Shown piece after piece: positions 47,955-60,660 of a stretch of 64,000 bases of DNA. Made by a program: the position numbers and the translations under genes. The stretch is taken from assembly GCF_000220395.1 (NCBI RefSeq), contig NW_004086776.1, positions 1-64,000 of the forward strand. Reading direction: 5' to 3'. Below the pieces are notes generated by a model. It saw only the letters and a program-made list of their open reading frames with translations, was not told the DNA's origin and made no database searches. Position 1 is the stretch's first letter. Each line of letters starts with the position of its first letter. Source of the DNA: Ichthyophthirius multifiliis. Taxonomy: Eukaryota > Ciliophora > Oligohymenophorea > Hymenostomatida.

Positions 47955-50310
47955 TCAATATTAACTTTTAAAAATACTATCATTAAAATTGTTTTTAAAT
48001 TTACTATTTGTAGATTAAACTTCATTAATAGATTTATTTCTATGATAAGTATTATTAATAATTCTATAAGATGCAGAAGAAGGCTATTATTCTCCATAAA
48101 TCATCGTATTATTTCTTTAATTTTTTTTTTTTCCGAATTACTATATAAAGTTTTTAGTTTTTGCACTTAAACGGTATCCTAAATTAGATTATTATTGACA
48201 TTTATTTTATTATTTTTAACTTTGATCACAGAATAAAATTTAGCTATTTTTTTATTAAGCTTCATATTTATAAGTGTTTGTTATTTAAGCAGACTATAAT
48301 TAATTAGAAGACGACGATTCTTCAGTTAGACATTATTCAAACTATTAATTATTTAAAATAGTGCTTTTAATAAAATGACTATTATTAATAAAAGAATTAT
48401 TACTATTATATTATTTCTAATTTTTCATTTATTAATGTTTATTATTTGTACTTATAGGGGAATGCATATTACTATTATTATTAGATACAGATCTATTAAA
48501 TTAAGAGAGATTTATTTAATTATTATGCACTGAAATTAATGCTAAGGATTTAAAAGTATTTAATTTTTATTTCATCTAATATTTCGTTTAAAAAGCGTTT
48601 AATAAATATATAGCACTCTAAAGTCGAGATTCTGTGTGTTTTTAGTCTACTTTTTTTATGTGAGAATATGCAATTTAAGCTATTCGATTTTTTTCGGCGA
48701 ATTCTTGCCATTTATTTAAATATATTTATATTAATTGTTTTTAGCACTTTTTTTCATTTAAAAAGTTAAAAATAACACTTATGGCCAGACATTTGATTTT
48801 TGCTTTTTTTTCAACATTTAAATTTTCATATTTCTTTTTTTTAAATTAATTTATAGATTTTTTTTTTTTTTTATACATTTTCTATTTGTTGAATTTAATC
48901 CATTTTTATGTTAATTTATTTACACATATTTTATTAAAAAGTCTTTTTTTAAATATTAAAGTATATTTTATTAAAAAAATATGTTAAAATTTGCTTATAT
49001 TTTAGTTGGTATAATAAATGAAGTTGCTTTAAGCCTTAAAAAATAGCTTATTTGTTTTGTTTCATTAATTTAAATATACTTTATATTGTTTTTTTTACTA
49101 GTCTTAAAAATTATTTCTCGAATAATATTACTCCTGAAATATAATTTTTGTTAATCTTTTTTAAATGCTTTTATATTATATAGTGTTTTAAAATTGAAAA
49201 AGTTTATTATTTTTATTTTTTTTGAATTTAAACTAAAATATTAAAGTAATCTTTTATTTATTATTATTTAATTAGAGAATTATAAGAATAGCTTTTAAGT
49301 TGTTAAAAGTAATTATTTTTTTCCTTAATTATTGTATCGATAAAAATTAAAAACCTTGTAAATATGCTTAATCTTTAAAAGTCTTTTTATATAAAAATAA
49401 ATTTTATTTATTAAACATTTATATATTAAAAGCATAAAAAAAATACATTTTTTTATTTATAATAATGCCATTTATAAAAGTATTATTAAATTAAGTATTT
49501 TGAATATTTTTCGTTTATGAAAAGAATTTTTTAAATAGAAAATAATTTCAGTTTATTAATAAGGCTTTTATTTTATAAATCGTGTTTTGTTTTAAGAATA
49601 ATTTAATGAAAAGCTTAGAGTAGATTTTTTTAATTATTTTTATTAATTTAATTATCGATTTTAGTTAATTAAAAGTAGATATTTTATTTTATTACTGAAT
49701 GATTAATATCTGAAATAATATCTATAATGCTTAGTTTATTATTTTCATTAACGATTTCTATCAATGTATTATCTAAATTTTAATCTATTAAATTTTGAAA
49801 TTTTTTGTAATTAAGATTTTTTAATTTATCTATCAAATAAGTAAACTTTTCTACAATTTCATTAAAACAATCGCTTAAAATTTCAATTCCTTATTCATAA
49901 TCGCATTTATTTATTTAAAAAAAATACTATAACTTATTTATTTACTCTATATTATTTTATATTAAGGTTTGTAAATTTTTTTCTTGTGTTTTTGTTAAAC
50001 ATAATTCTTATAAATTTTAACTTATTTTTCTTATAAAATTTATTATATCTGTATAATTTAATATATAATCTTATCTATAGTGTTTTTAATCTCTTTTACA
50101 TTCAAAAGTTGAATAATTTACATTTGTATTTTAATTAGAAGAAGAATAATTATTTATATTATAATGATTAAGTGATATATTTGTTAATGCTTTTTTTGTA
50201 TTTTTTATTTAATTGTTTATAGAAGATTATGAGTATTTTTTTATGGATAAATCTTATTTTTAATTTACTTTGTTATTTTTAGGAAAGCATATGCGCTCTA
50301 TTCTTTCCAT
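47955..50310 (-). CDS. Helical protein with SFI1-like tryptophan motifs
   Basis: Predicted 770 residues with one intron (48834-48876); the spliced length is an exact multiple of three. Starts MERIERICFPKNNKV at ATG 50310. Long helical segments include IINFIRKISQNLQELCLTKT, GIEILSDCFNEIVEKFTYLI and LKQLHLLYQLKYKQILTYFF. Two segments resemble SFI1 (centrin-binding) repeats, YLIQQYFYKWHYYKQK and IYLNKWQEFAEKNR. The C-terminal third is Asn/Ser-rich and likely disordered, with SSASYRIINNTYHRNKS near the end. SFI1-type proteins are numerous at ciliate basal bodies and contractile filaments. The assignment is tentative because only two clear tryptophan units are seen. Confidence 0.66.
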
Positions 50311-50746
50311 TTATGATATTTAATTATTTTAATAATAATTCATTTTTTTATATATATGAATTTTAAATTATTTATAAGTTGTTAATATTTAAATTTTTGT
50401 TTTTTTTTGAAATTTTATCAAATTATAATTTTTTTATTGTTTTTAAAATCTATATATAATAATATTTACATAGATATAATTCTTATTTTAATTTTTTATA
50501 TATCCTATTTAAAAAAAGTAATTGATTTTTGTTAAAACATAAATATAAAAAATATATTTATTATTTTTTTGTTTACTAAAGAAATCAAAAATAAATGAAA
50601 AGTTAAGATAATACATTTAAAAAAATTTCTTATTTAAAGTTCTAATTAGATTTTAAAAATTATAAAAAATATAAAGGAATATAACAATATAAGTTAATAT
50701 ATTAATTGATTGTTTTTTATAGAGATATAAAAAATTATAATAAAAA
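50311..50746. other. AT-rich spacer between minus-strand genes
   Basis: Upstream of the gene starting at 50310. The frame of the next gene stays open through here if its last intron is ignored, but with that intron spliced a TGA ends it at 50747. Confidence 0.45.
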
Positions 50747-53119
50747 TCATTTATAATATAATTAATTAGAGTTAAATTATTTTCTATTTAATATATTTTT
50801 TTAAGAATTAGTATTATTATTTTAAACAACCTACCTTTTTAATTAGCTTTATTTAGAATTATTAATATTAACATCACTAAACTGTTGATTCTTTTAAAAT
50901 TTATAAATTAAAATAAATAAAACTTATTATTTACTGAATTAAAAGATAATTTTCTTTTTTGAATTTAATAATTATTTTCATCTTAATTACTTGTATTTCT
51001 TTAAGTAATATTTTAATATTAATTAGTGTAAAATTTTTAATTAAAACTATCACTTTAAAGCTTATTCAAACTAAAATAAAAATCATCATAAAGTTAATTT
51101 TATTATGATATATTTTCATCTATATTATTCAATTATTATAAAGGGTAATACAAATAGTTTAAATCATTATTATCCATTTATATATCATCTTCGTATTTAT
51201 CAAAATTATCTAATTCGAATTATTATTTTTATATTTACATATCAATATCAGTAAAATAATCTCCTTAGCTATCAATTATTTAAGAATAATCTTAAATCTT
51301 TTCATCAAATTCTTAAATACTGCTTGCATTTAAAAAATAGTCTAGATTATTTTTTAACATTTCCATTTTGTTACTTTAATAAAATTGCTATTATTGTTAA
51401 TTTTATAGTGAATTATTATTAAGTAAACTTTTATTTTTATATTTTTTTATTTATAATTAATTAAAGAATATATTTACTTTTTTTGACTATACATATTTAT
51501 ATTGCTATCTTATTCCGAAAATTAACAAGAATTTAAATTTTTTTTCGAACGAAAATTATTTGGTCTTGTTTAATTTTCATTTTATTAATTGTTTATATTT
51601 TTATTGTTTCTATATATTTTATTTTTTTAAATTATTTTATTTTAGTTTACTCTTTTAATGCTTATTTTAATGTAGATACGATATTTTAATAGTTTTTTTT
51701 ATATTTTAATAATTCTTCTTAATTTTTTAACAAATTCAAATTTATTTATTTACATGTTGCATTCACTTACTAATTTTCAATAGTTAAAACTTAAATTTAC
51801 TTTTATAACAAATAAAGATAGAAATTATATATAAATATATATTTACTTCTTTATAAAGGCTGTTCTTTTATTTAATTTTCTGTAAATCTTCAATTAATAT
51901 ATTTCTTGAATAATCTAATTCTTTCATTTTTTAAGTTTGAATATTAATTTATTATTTTAAAATTTAATTTTCTTTTATTAAATTGCTAATATTTAAATTC
52001 CTTTGTAAAGAAGTTCTAGGAGATTATTAATTATTTGTTTATTCAAGTGGTTAATATAAATATTTTAAATAATTATCTACACATTATACAAAATTATTAT
52101 TATTTTAAATGAAATCTAATTTAAAAAAATAAAAAATAGATAACAAAAATAAAATAAAATACCATAATTATCATTATAAAAATAAAATGAATTTATTATT
52201 TAATTACTTTTATTCGTTTTGTTATTGTTATTGATTTTATTATTACTATTATTGTTACTATTATTATTAGTATTATTATTGTTATCGTTTGTATTATTGT
52301 TTATATTATTATTAATTAATAAGTTAGATTAATTTAGTCCAGATACGTTATTAGAAAATTTATGTTTATTAGAAAAATTGCTTAAATTAAATTAATTTTA
52401 ACTATGACTTAGATTATTAAATTAAGCTGTAGGGGAAACTTTTTCATTTATGTCTTAATAAATAAAAGAAGTTTTTATCTCCTTTTCAATATTCTCGTTT
52501 TCGTCTAAAACTTCACTTTTATTTATTGGTTTTTTCTTACGGAAAAACTAATCAAAAAGCTTTTATTATTAATTGTTATTGCAGTTTTTTCTTTGTGTTA
52601 ATTTTTAATCAAAATATTAAAAACCATTTTCATTTACAAAATAATTGTTTGCATTTTATTCGTCTTAAAAATCTTTAGAAATCCTTATTGTTTCTGACAT
52701 TTGTATTTATTTTTAATTTTATTAAATTAAATCTGATTATTTCATATTTAAATATGATGGAATGCAAGATTTAGTATGATTATTCTTATTTTTTAATTCT
52801 TTTATTTGCTTTTTGTTTTATGTTTAAGGATTCTATTATGTGAATATTTATTTTGCATTTTATTAAAATAAGTCTTTGTTTATTTTAATTTTAATAAATA
52901 TTTTTAAATAAATACTTTAGTCTTAATATTCATTATCTAATTGAAATTAGTTTATTTAGTTTTAAATTATATAATTTTTTTTTAAATTATGATTATCACA
53001 TAAAGAATTGTTCCTTTTTTAATTCCTTAGTTCTATAATAAAAAATATATATATATTTTTGGTTTTTTATTTAAATAAGAAAAGTCATTTTGTTTTTAAA
53101 TATAATTTCTAACATGCAT
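50747..53119 (-). CDS. Asn-rich coiled-coil protein, 5' end uncertain
   Basis: A methionine at 52700 (MSETIRISKDFQDEQNANNY) is one possible start, but the same frame stays open upstream with protein-like sequence (IKELKNKNNHTKSCIPSYLN) to about 52990, and an ATG at 53119 lies before a possible intron. The body has an acidic/Asn-rich region, a poly-Asn stretch (52200-52330), coiled coil (LIKENQILKQQINIQTQKMK, LLKNQEELLKYKKNYQNIVS) and an acidic region (SQGDYFTDIDM, DNFDKYEDDIQMDNND). Introns include 50784-50834 and about 51428-51481. The stop at 50747 follows a phase-consistent last intron. I do not recognise it. Confidence 0.55.
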
Positions 53120-53560
53120 AATTTAAACGGCCTTGCTAATACTTTAATTAACTCATTTTTAAGATTTTTAATTTAGTAAAAAAGTTGTTTGTATTTAATT
53201 AATATATATGTTATTTTTTTTTTTTAATATTATAAATAATATATTGTTTTTATATTTTTTTGTTTTTTTAATAAAAATTGTTAATTTGTAATATATATTA
53301 TTTTAAAAATTACAAATTTAAATTTTATTTTTTTTAAATTTATATGTTTATATATTAAATATTTATTCATTATAATTATTTTACTTTTTTTTTTTCATAA
53401 ATATAATTTTAAATTTTATTTTTTAGAAATAAATTATGTTATTTATATATAATTTTTTTTAGCTTATAAAAATTTTTTGTTTATTTAATAATTAATATAC
53501 TATAATATAATATAGATGCAAGAAAAAACTTTTATTTTAGAATAATAAATTTATAATAAT
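53120..53560. other. AT-rich intergenic region
   Basis: T-rich spacer between two minus-strand genes. Nothing recognised. Confidence 0.5.
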
Positions 53561-54490
53561 TCATTTAAAATTTTGATTATTTTAATTTATTTTTTAATTT
53601 TAAATTAAAACTGGAATATTTAAAGCTTTAAAAAAGCTTGGTAAAGTTTGAGTTTAATAAATTTATTCTTTATTTTCTTAAGTTTAACAAAACAATTAAT
53701 ATTATTTAATAATATAATTTTCATTAATAACTTATTTAATAACTTTTTCTGAATGAATGTAATTAAAAAAGAGTTATTTGTGCTTTTTTTTCAATTCTTT
53801 ATATTTATTTATATATAAATTGTCATTATTTATATTATTTTTATTATTTTAATTTTTAATTATAAAATTTTATTTTGTTTCATCAAGACTTTGCGTAAAA
53901 TTATTGTTTTAATTTTTGATTAAAAATTTAGATTTGTTAGGATTTTCTTTTTTTTCATTTTAAGATTAGTCAATTTATTATTACAATTCATTTATTTTTT
54001 TTAAATTTAATATTTCGTTTTTTTTTAACAATTCATTTTCATTTTTTAATTTTTTGAATTCGTTTTCAAATTATGTAAATTAATGTCTAAGTTATGGAGG
54101 AAGTAGGTTTACATAATTTTCAAAAAAAGATTTTTATTAAACATTATTTTTTTTTATTTTTTAAATATTAATAAAATCTGAAGAATCATTATAAGTTTCC
54201 ATTTTATTACTTTTTAGATTTAAACTTGGTTATTTTTAGTTTATTTTTTTATATATTTTTTAGATTTAAAAGCCATTTCTTATTGTTTTTAAAAGGGATA
54301 ACTATCTTTCTCGTTTTTGTAAAAAGTTTTTATCTAAATTTATTGAATATAATGATTCGTTATTGCTGTTTTAGCCTGTTTGATTTTAATAATAATTTTT
54401 TATTTAAAAATCCTATGATAATTTCATTTGTAATTATTTTTTTAAACTGACTGTTTTTTTTAAAGGAATTTAAAAATTATTATTATCCAT
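53561..54490 (-). CDS. Coiled-coil protein of unknown function, 309 residues
   Basis: A single exon of 310 codons from ATG 54490 to TGA 53561-53563. Starts MDNNNFQIPLKKTVSLKKQL, then a Gln/Asn-rich part, a short coiled coil (QFENEFKKLKNENELLKKNE), and a C-terminal segment (TQTLPSFFKALNIPVLIQNQ). An internal ATG at 54202 is an alternative start, but the upstream sequence is equally protein-like. No family recognised. Confidence 0.6.
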
Positions 54491-54839
54491 ATTAAAATTT
54501 TATTTATTTATTTATCTATATATATATATATATATATATATATTACTTTAAATAATTATTATTTAATTTCCTTATTAATTTTATTTTAATACTAATATTA
54601 ATATAGAAAAAAACACAATATAATAAATCAGAATTAATTTTTTTTTGTATAGAGCTTTAAAAATAAATAAATTAGACAAAAACATATATAAGAATAAATA
54701 TAAACTAATATAAAAAATATATATATCTATTTATAAACCAATATTTTATATTTTTGCTAGTTTTATTATAATAGGCATTATTATAAATGCATAACAAAAT
54801 AATTATGATAAAGATTTTTTTTTTAAAAATAAATAACAA
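54491..54839. other. AT-rich divergent spacer
   Basis: Contains a TA run near 54517-54542. No coding signal. Confidence 0.5.
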
Positions 54840-55490
54840 AAATTAATGCAGGACTCTATACTTTTTTGGTAAGGACAATTCGAGAAAAAACAGCAATTTT
54901 CGATACTGGTTCTTTATATTAAATAAATATGACTATTAAAACTTAACAAAAAATACCTTATTTAACTTAAAGTGAAAATAATTTATAAAATTCTAATTTA
55001 ATTAGATTTTTTAAAGAAACTATAGTTGACATTGTTGAATAATCTTTTTTCATTAATAATTTTGAATAGAAAAAAATCATATATAATTAGTACTTTAGGT
55101 TATTAATTTAAAAAAAATAAATATTTATTTTTTTATACTTTTTATATTAATAGGACTTAATAAAATAAGATTTACTTTTAATCTAATAAATTAAAGTATT
55201 TAATTTATTAACAAAAAAAAATTGCAAATTAAAGATTAGAAGAAGAATAAAATTAAAAAAAAAGTACTTTCCTTAGATGATATTGCAAATGAATTATTAA
55301 CTTTTTATATTACTGAAATATATACTACACATCATTTATAAAGAATTATGATTTATTATTTGACGTAATATAATTATATAACAGTAAAGTTATAAAAAAA
55401 AAAATTAGAAGCGATATATATTATTCACACAAAATATTATCCTATTTAAATGTAGTTATGATAGAAACTTTAAGATATTGAGTAGTATAT
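54840..55490 (+). CDS. Doubtful coding segments, unknown function
   Basis: One frame reads AGLYTFLVRTIREKTAIFDT followed by GSLYQINMTIK, then protein-like sequence (QNSNLIRFFKETIVDIVEQS). After a possible intron ending near 55153 another segment reads VLSLDDIANELLTFYITEIY. The FDTGS string recalls the aspartyl-protease active site but stands alone, without the rest of the fold. Start, stop and splice sites cannot be fixed, so this may be one small gene or fragments. Confidence 0.3.
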
Positions 55491-56236
55491 CAATAAAAAT
55501 TATTTTTAGATAACATTTTTATTTCAATTAAAAAAAATATATCTCACTATAAATAGAAATACTTCCGATTATAAAAATACTCATTCTTTAAAATTTTAAA
55601 GGTGGATTGATTAACCTATTAATATTCTATATAATTTATAATTCTTTTGATTCGTATATGGTATAAATAGAAAGATTATATTACAATTTACGATTTTATT
55701 ATATTATTATTTACTAGTTTATTAAGACTTTAGAATTTAAATATGAATCTTACTTATGAAATTATTTATGTAAATTTTTTTCATATAATACTCTTCGTAA
55801 ATTAATAATTAAATTGAAAATTAAAGATACAAAAAATAAAACAAAAAGGGTTATGTGTTTATGTTTTAATGGAAAAAAAATGCTATGAGTTTTAATTTTA
55901 ATTAATTTAATATATATAATTTTTATTAATAATTTATTTCAAACATATTTTCTATTTTTTTAAAAATTAAAGAATATATAAGGAAAAATATATGTTAAAA
56001 TTTATAATATTTTTTATATATTCTTTATTTTTTTAAATTTATAATTTATTTTAAATAAGTAAAAAATTTTACGAAATAACTTTAATCATAATTTGGATAA
56101 AATATTTACTTATTTATTTAGAATATCTTTGCTTTATATTAATTTAATAATTATAGATTCTTATTTAAAAAATGGATTTAAAAATTTCTGCAAAATATCA
56201 TTGTTACCAAACCAAAATCTTTAAAAAGCAATATAA
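55491..56236. other. AT-rich region, no gene supported
   Basis: Mostly A/T tracts. Open frames exist but give no protein-like composition. Confidence 0.4.
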
Positions 56237-56530
56237 ATGATAAATGAAATAATTGATTATATGATAAATAAATCAATAATAAAAACAAATAAATAAGAAA
56301 AAAACCATTAAGAATATATACTTTACAATAGATTTTAAATATTTAAAAAACGAAAATACACTAAAAAAAGATGCTAAAAAAATAACAAACATAATTCGAA
56401 ATAATTTTTTTTATATTAGACAATTAAAAAATTTACGGCTAAGAAAATAAATAATAAACTTTGCAAAATTACATAATATTAAAGGAAGTAATTACAAAAC
56501 ATAAATATGCTTTTTTTTTTAATATAAAAA
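56237..56530 (+). CDS. Possible short basic protein
   Basis: A Lys/Asn/Gln-rich frame from ATG 56237 (MINEIIDYMINKSIIKTNKQ, YNRFQIFKKRKYTKKRCQKN) runs into a tetranucleotide repeat at 56529-56572. No true end is visible and no family is recognised. It could be a last exon of the doubtful segments upstream or chance. Confidence 0.22.
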
Positions 56531-56531
56531 A

Positions 56532-56570
<39 letters not shown>

Positions 56571-56572
56571 AT
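56529..56572. repeat. (AAAT)n tetranucleotide repeat
   Basis: About eleven tandem AAAT units between the plus-strand frame and the convergent cysteine-rich gene. Confidence 0.85.
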
Positions 56573-56645
56573 TAATAAATTAATAATTATATAAATATCA
56601 AACAATAATTTTTTATGATGCTTTACAAGCTAGACATTATGCATA

Positions 56646-58419
56646 TCATTAACTACAAGTATTTTTTTTTGCATTTTTAAAAATACCATCCTTGCAATTA
56701 GTTAAACATTAAGTTCTATATTTATTAAATAGACCACAACATTAAGTGCATGATGTTTTTTATTCGTTTGGGCAATTAAAACAATCTGGATTACATTATT
56801 AGCATTTTTATTCTTTATCATTTGAAAAATATCCGTTAGGGCATATATAATAGCAAGTATTTTCATGAAAGTATAATTTTATGGGATTAATAGGGCATTT
56901 AATACATTCATTTTTTGCAGAGCCAGTACTTTATAAACAGGAACTGTCACATGGAGTACATATATTGTTTTTTTTGTCGCCAAAAAATCTTTCTTGGCAT
57001 ACATCAGTGCATGTATTGTCGCTTTATTTTAAAAAAGTTCCATTTTTACAACTTAGGCAATTATTTGAATCTTTTCCATAGCATGTTTTGCAATTTATAT
57101 CACAACTGTTGCATGTACCTGTTACTGAATTACCATATTTATCATCTAGACATATTGCTAGGCATGTATTTTTATCCAAAAATCTACCAGGTAAACAAGA
57201 AATGCATTTATCGGAGGTTTCCTCGCATGTTTTACATTTACTATTGCATAATTCACATTTAATTGTCAATAAATTAGCAAAATAGTTTGATACACATTTT
57301 AGTGAATTTCGCATTTCTAATCAAGTAAAAATAATTTATGGAGCATTAAGTACAGTTGTTTGCTTTTGGTCCAATCAATACATTCTTTGCATTATATATC
57401 GCATTTCTATTATTATTTTTTCGTTTTTTTATTTTTTATTTTTTATTTTTTACTTGACATGTATTATCTAATTCTTAATTATAATAACATTAAGGACATT
57501 TTATATCACATGTGTTGCCTAGAGAATTAAAATACCTAGTTTTTGAACATGAAATACATTATGAAGGCAAATTTCCTGTACATGTTTAACAGGTATCATT
57601 GCATTTTTCGCAAATATATATTTCTATTAGTTTTATATATATATATATTTTTTTTTTTAAGTTTTAACTTTTGTTTTTAAAATAGCCATCTGGACAATTA
57701 TCATTGCATTCGTTATTTATTTGATTTAAAAATAATGTATCTGTGCATCTTATATATATATAAATATGTATTTTTTTAAAAAAAATAGAAAATATATAAA
57801 TACGATAAACAATTAGACGCTAAAGGTCCAGAACATGTGGTACATATAGAATCATAATCTCACATTAATTATTATATCTTTCTTTATATTGATTAGAAGG
57901 ACAATCAGCAAGGCATTATCTTTAAGTAAGAAAAAGATCACCTGTATACTATATATATTTATCATTTTTCTCATTTTCACAATTATAACATGTACTATGA
58001 CATGGTGAACATATTTAATCGTCAATTTTTTAATTATTTTAATAAAATCCATCTGGACAACTGTTTTCGCAAACGTTAGAAGCAGGCTACTTATAAATAA
58101 TAGAAAAAAGTTTATAAAAATTTTAAATAATATTAATATTAAAATTTACAATAATCCTGTACATTTAGAGCATTCAGTATTTGTAACTCCTGTACAAGTA
58201 GCACATTTTATAACAAATAATACATTTCCTAGTTTTTTTTAACACCAAACTATTTTATATCAGATAAAGCTATTATACATTGTTTTTCTGAAGAATCATA
58301 AAAATGTAAATCGAAGCAGCTTAAACAATTGTTTATATTATCACCATAGGATTACATGATGTACATGTTTAGTCAGCTTTTTATTTATTTATTAATTTAT
58401 AAAAATAAATATATATAAG

Positions 58420-58454
<35 letters not shown>

Positions 58455-58633
58455 TTTCAATTACTTGTATTTTTGAAAAACCCATTGTACATATTGATAA
58501 ACATTGTTTTTTGTAAAGAAATAGATTTTTAGCAGAATCAATCATAAGACAACTTTTATTATCTCCTATATTAATTTATTTATATATATAATAATTATTA
58601 ATTAATTATATGTGTATTTTATTTTAAATATAA

Positions 58634-58688
<55 letters not shown>

Positions 58689-59586
58689 TATAATATATAT
58701 AGTATATGTATATGTATTTATTTTATATATGAATTTATAAAAACATTGTGGCTCTCATGTTTAACATTTATTATCACAAGCATCGCATGTTAATTCAGGA
58801 TCTTTTTTAAAAAATCCATGAGTATAAGCAGTTATACATTTTCTTAAATATAAATAAGTTCCAAGCAATCATTCCATTTGTACATTTACATGTATTTTCT
58901 GACTAAATAAAATTTATAGGAAAAGTTAAACATTAATACTATAATTTAATTAAAATAGTAATAATAAAAAAAAACTAAATAAATATTATTTTAAATAAAG
59001 AAAAACCTCAGAAGGACCACTACAAGATGCACAAGTGTCAAAGCAAGTATCAACATGAACATAAAAATTTTTAATTCCAAAGGCTTGATCATTTCTACCA
59101 TCTTTAACTATATCATTATAGTTATTTAACAAATAGACTACTTGCTCTTTGATCAGTTATATTTCGACTAAAAAATATTAGTTTATCTTTATAATATTTT
59201 TTACCAAAAGAATATCGATTTCCACATATAGCATCTCCTTCATAGTTTGACTTCTTATGTTCTCCTTATTAAATACCGTCTATAAAAATAAAAGCAGATT
59301 CATTATCTATACTTCCATATAGAAAAAGATCTAGTCTTACAGAAATACTCCAATGAGGTGGTAAATTATTAAATGTATTCATTAATTTATCACCATGTCC
59401 AAATAATCCTACTATAGTACCAAACTCTGCTAATGTATTGCTACTGCAACTAAATACTTTATTAGTATTCCATACTATTACATCAGATGATTTGAAATTT
59501 TCTTCAAGAAATTCATATGATATTATTTATTCTTCTATTTATATTTTATTTAATGAGTTATTTTTATGCTTTATTTATGTCTGCAT
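56646..59586 (-). CDS. Furin-type cysteine-rich repeat surface protein, frame broken in places
   Basis: N-terminal part (ATG 59586) is a lectin/LamG-like beta domain (GTIVGLFGHGDKLMNTF, NLPPHWSISVRLDLFLY, ESAFIFIDGIQQGEHKKSNY). It is followed by many furin-like repeats with spacing C-x2-C-x3-C-x2-C, for example CNSCDINCKTC, CEKCNDTCQTC, CSPCHSTCYNC, CQQCNPDCFNC. Ciliates and Giardia use such proteins at the cell surface. In-frame TGA replaces an expected Cys at 58755-58757 (CDACDNKCQT then TGA) and at 56646-56648 (TCSQ then TGA, followed by YAQCLACKAS). The frame also steps by one or two bases near 59150, 57850, 57375 and 57310. Introns occur (about 57434-57480 and others). It may be a decaying gene, a poorly sequenced one, or recoded. 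A downstream stop is at 56598-56600. Confidence 0.62.
58642..58692. repeat. (TA)n microsatellite in the cysteine-rich gene region
   Basis: Imperfect alternating TA run, probably intronic between two cysteine-repeat exons. A shorter one lies at about 58430-58455. Confidence 0.8.
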
Positions 59587-60129
59587 TTAGTAAGATTATG
59601 TTTATTAAAAATATTAAATGATAAAATAATTTCTTGTTTAATTAATTTGTCATATTATCTGTATATATATTTTAACTTATTATTCTACTTTTTTATTTTA
59701 AATAAATAAAATAAACTAAAATGTTTATTAATTATTTATTGCGTATATACTTTTTATTTTAGTTTTATTATATATTTTTTAATAATTATAAATCTTTATT
59801 TTTTAATAACAAAGAAAAATGCTTTTTTTTTTTTAATTTATATAAAATAGTATTATTTAACATTTAAATTATACTTAAAATTCATATTTTGTTCTAATTT
59901 AGTATTTATTATATTTAAATATATATAAAAGACAAAATCTAATCATTTTTTTAACTTTTTATTAAAGGATAAATTAGTTACCTATTCAATAAGTTTATTA
60001 AATATATATAAATATGGTATATATGTGTTTTATGTAAAATTATTATTATTATTTTTTAACAAATAATATTTTTTTAACTAATTTAATTTTTAATTCAATG
60101 ATAAACATTTTTTTTTCTTTTTTTTAAGA
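59587..60129. other. AT-rich spacer or intron
   Basis: No coding signal. If the coding segment at 60130-60660 belongs to the cysteine-rich gene, this is an unusually long intron for this window. Confidence 0.4.
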
Positions 60130-60660
60130 AAAACTTAATATTTCCTTTTAAATAAAAAATGTAGAAGTGATTTGGAAAATTCAAATAAATAGGATATTAA
60201 AAGATAATGATATTAAATTTAATCATTTCCATATTTTGCAATAAAAAAGCTTTGTTTTTGATAAAATCCATCTTTCATTTCTTCTTTTTAGTCTTAACAC
60301 ACTACTAATTTAATTTCAGAAAAAAGTAAATCATAATTCGATTAACAAACAAGAACGACCTCGACCTTGACTTCTTCCATATCCCATAATAATAATATAT
60401 ACCTGAATAAAAATAAGAAATTGAAGAAGATAAATGAGAACTGTGCAATAATAATATATTTCTTCTCCTCAAACTCTTTTAATTCAAATTCTTTTTTTAA
60501 ATTCAGGATTATATTATAAAAGCGTAGATTCGGTAACTTTAATTTATTGAATTTTATTATGCTTATAGGACAATATTCATATTATCATTTTTTTAATAAA
60601 ATTAAAGGCAGATATTAATATATAATAATATATATATACTTAATTAATTAATTGAACAAA
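60130..60660 (-). CDS. Orphan coding segment, possibly 5' part of the cysteine-rich gene
   Basis: Minus strand reads CPISIIKFNKLKLPNLRFYN, LKKEFELKEFEEKKY, a hydrophobic stretch (IIIAQFSFIFFNFLFLFRYI), then WDMEEVKVEVVLVCQSNYDL, KLVVCQDQKEEMKDGFYQKQ and SFFIAKYGND. This is protein-like and of beta-domain character. No ATG is visible in frame, so an upstream exon is needed. Position and strand make it a candidate for the N-terminal region of the cysteine-rich surface protein. It could instead be a separate gene fragment. Confidence 0.42.

Noticed and set aside
54902-54913. FDTGS string as a second aspartyl protease
   Set aside because: Only the pentapeptide is present; no flanking lobe or second motif could be read in any frame nearby.
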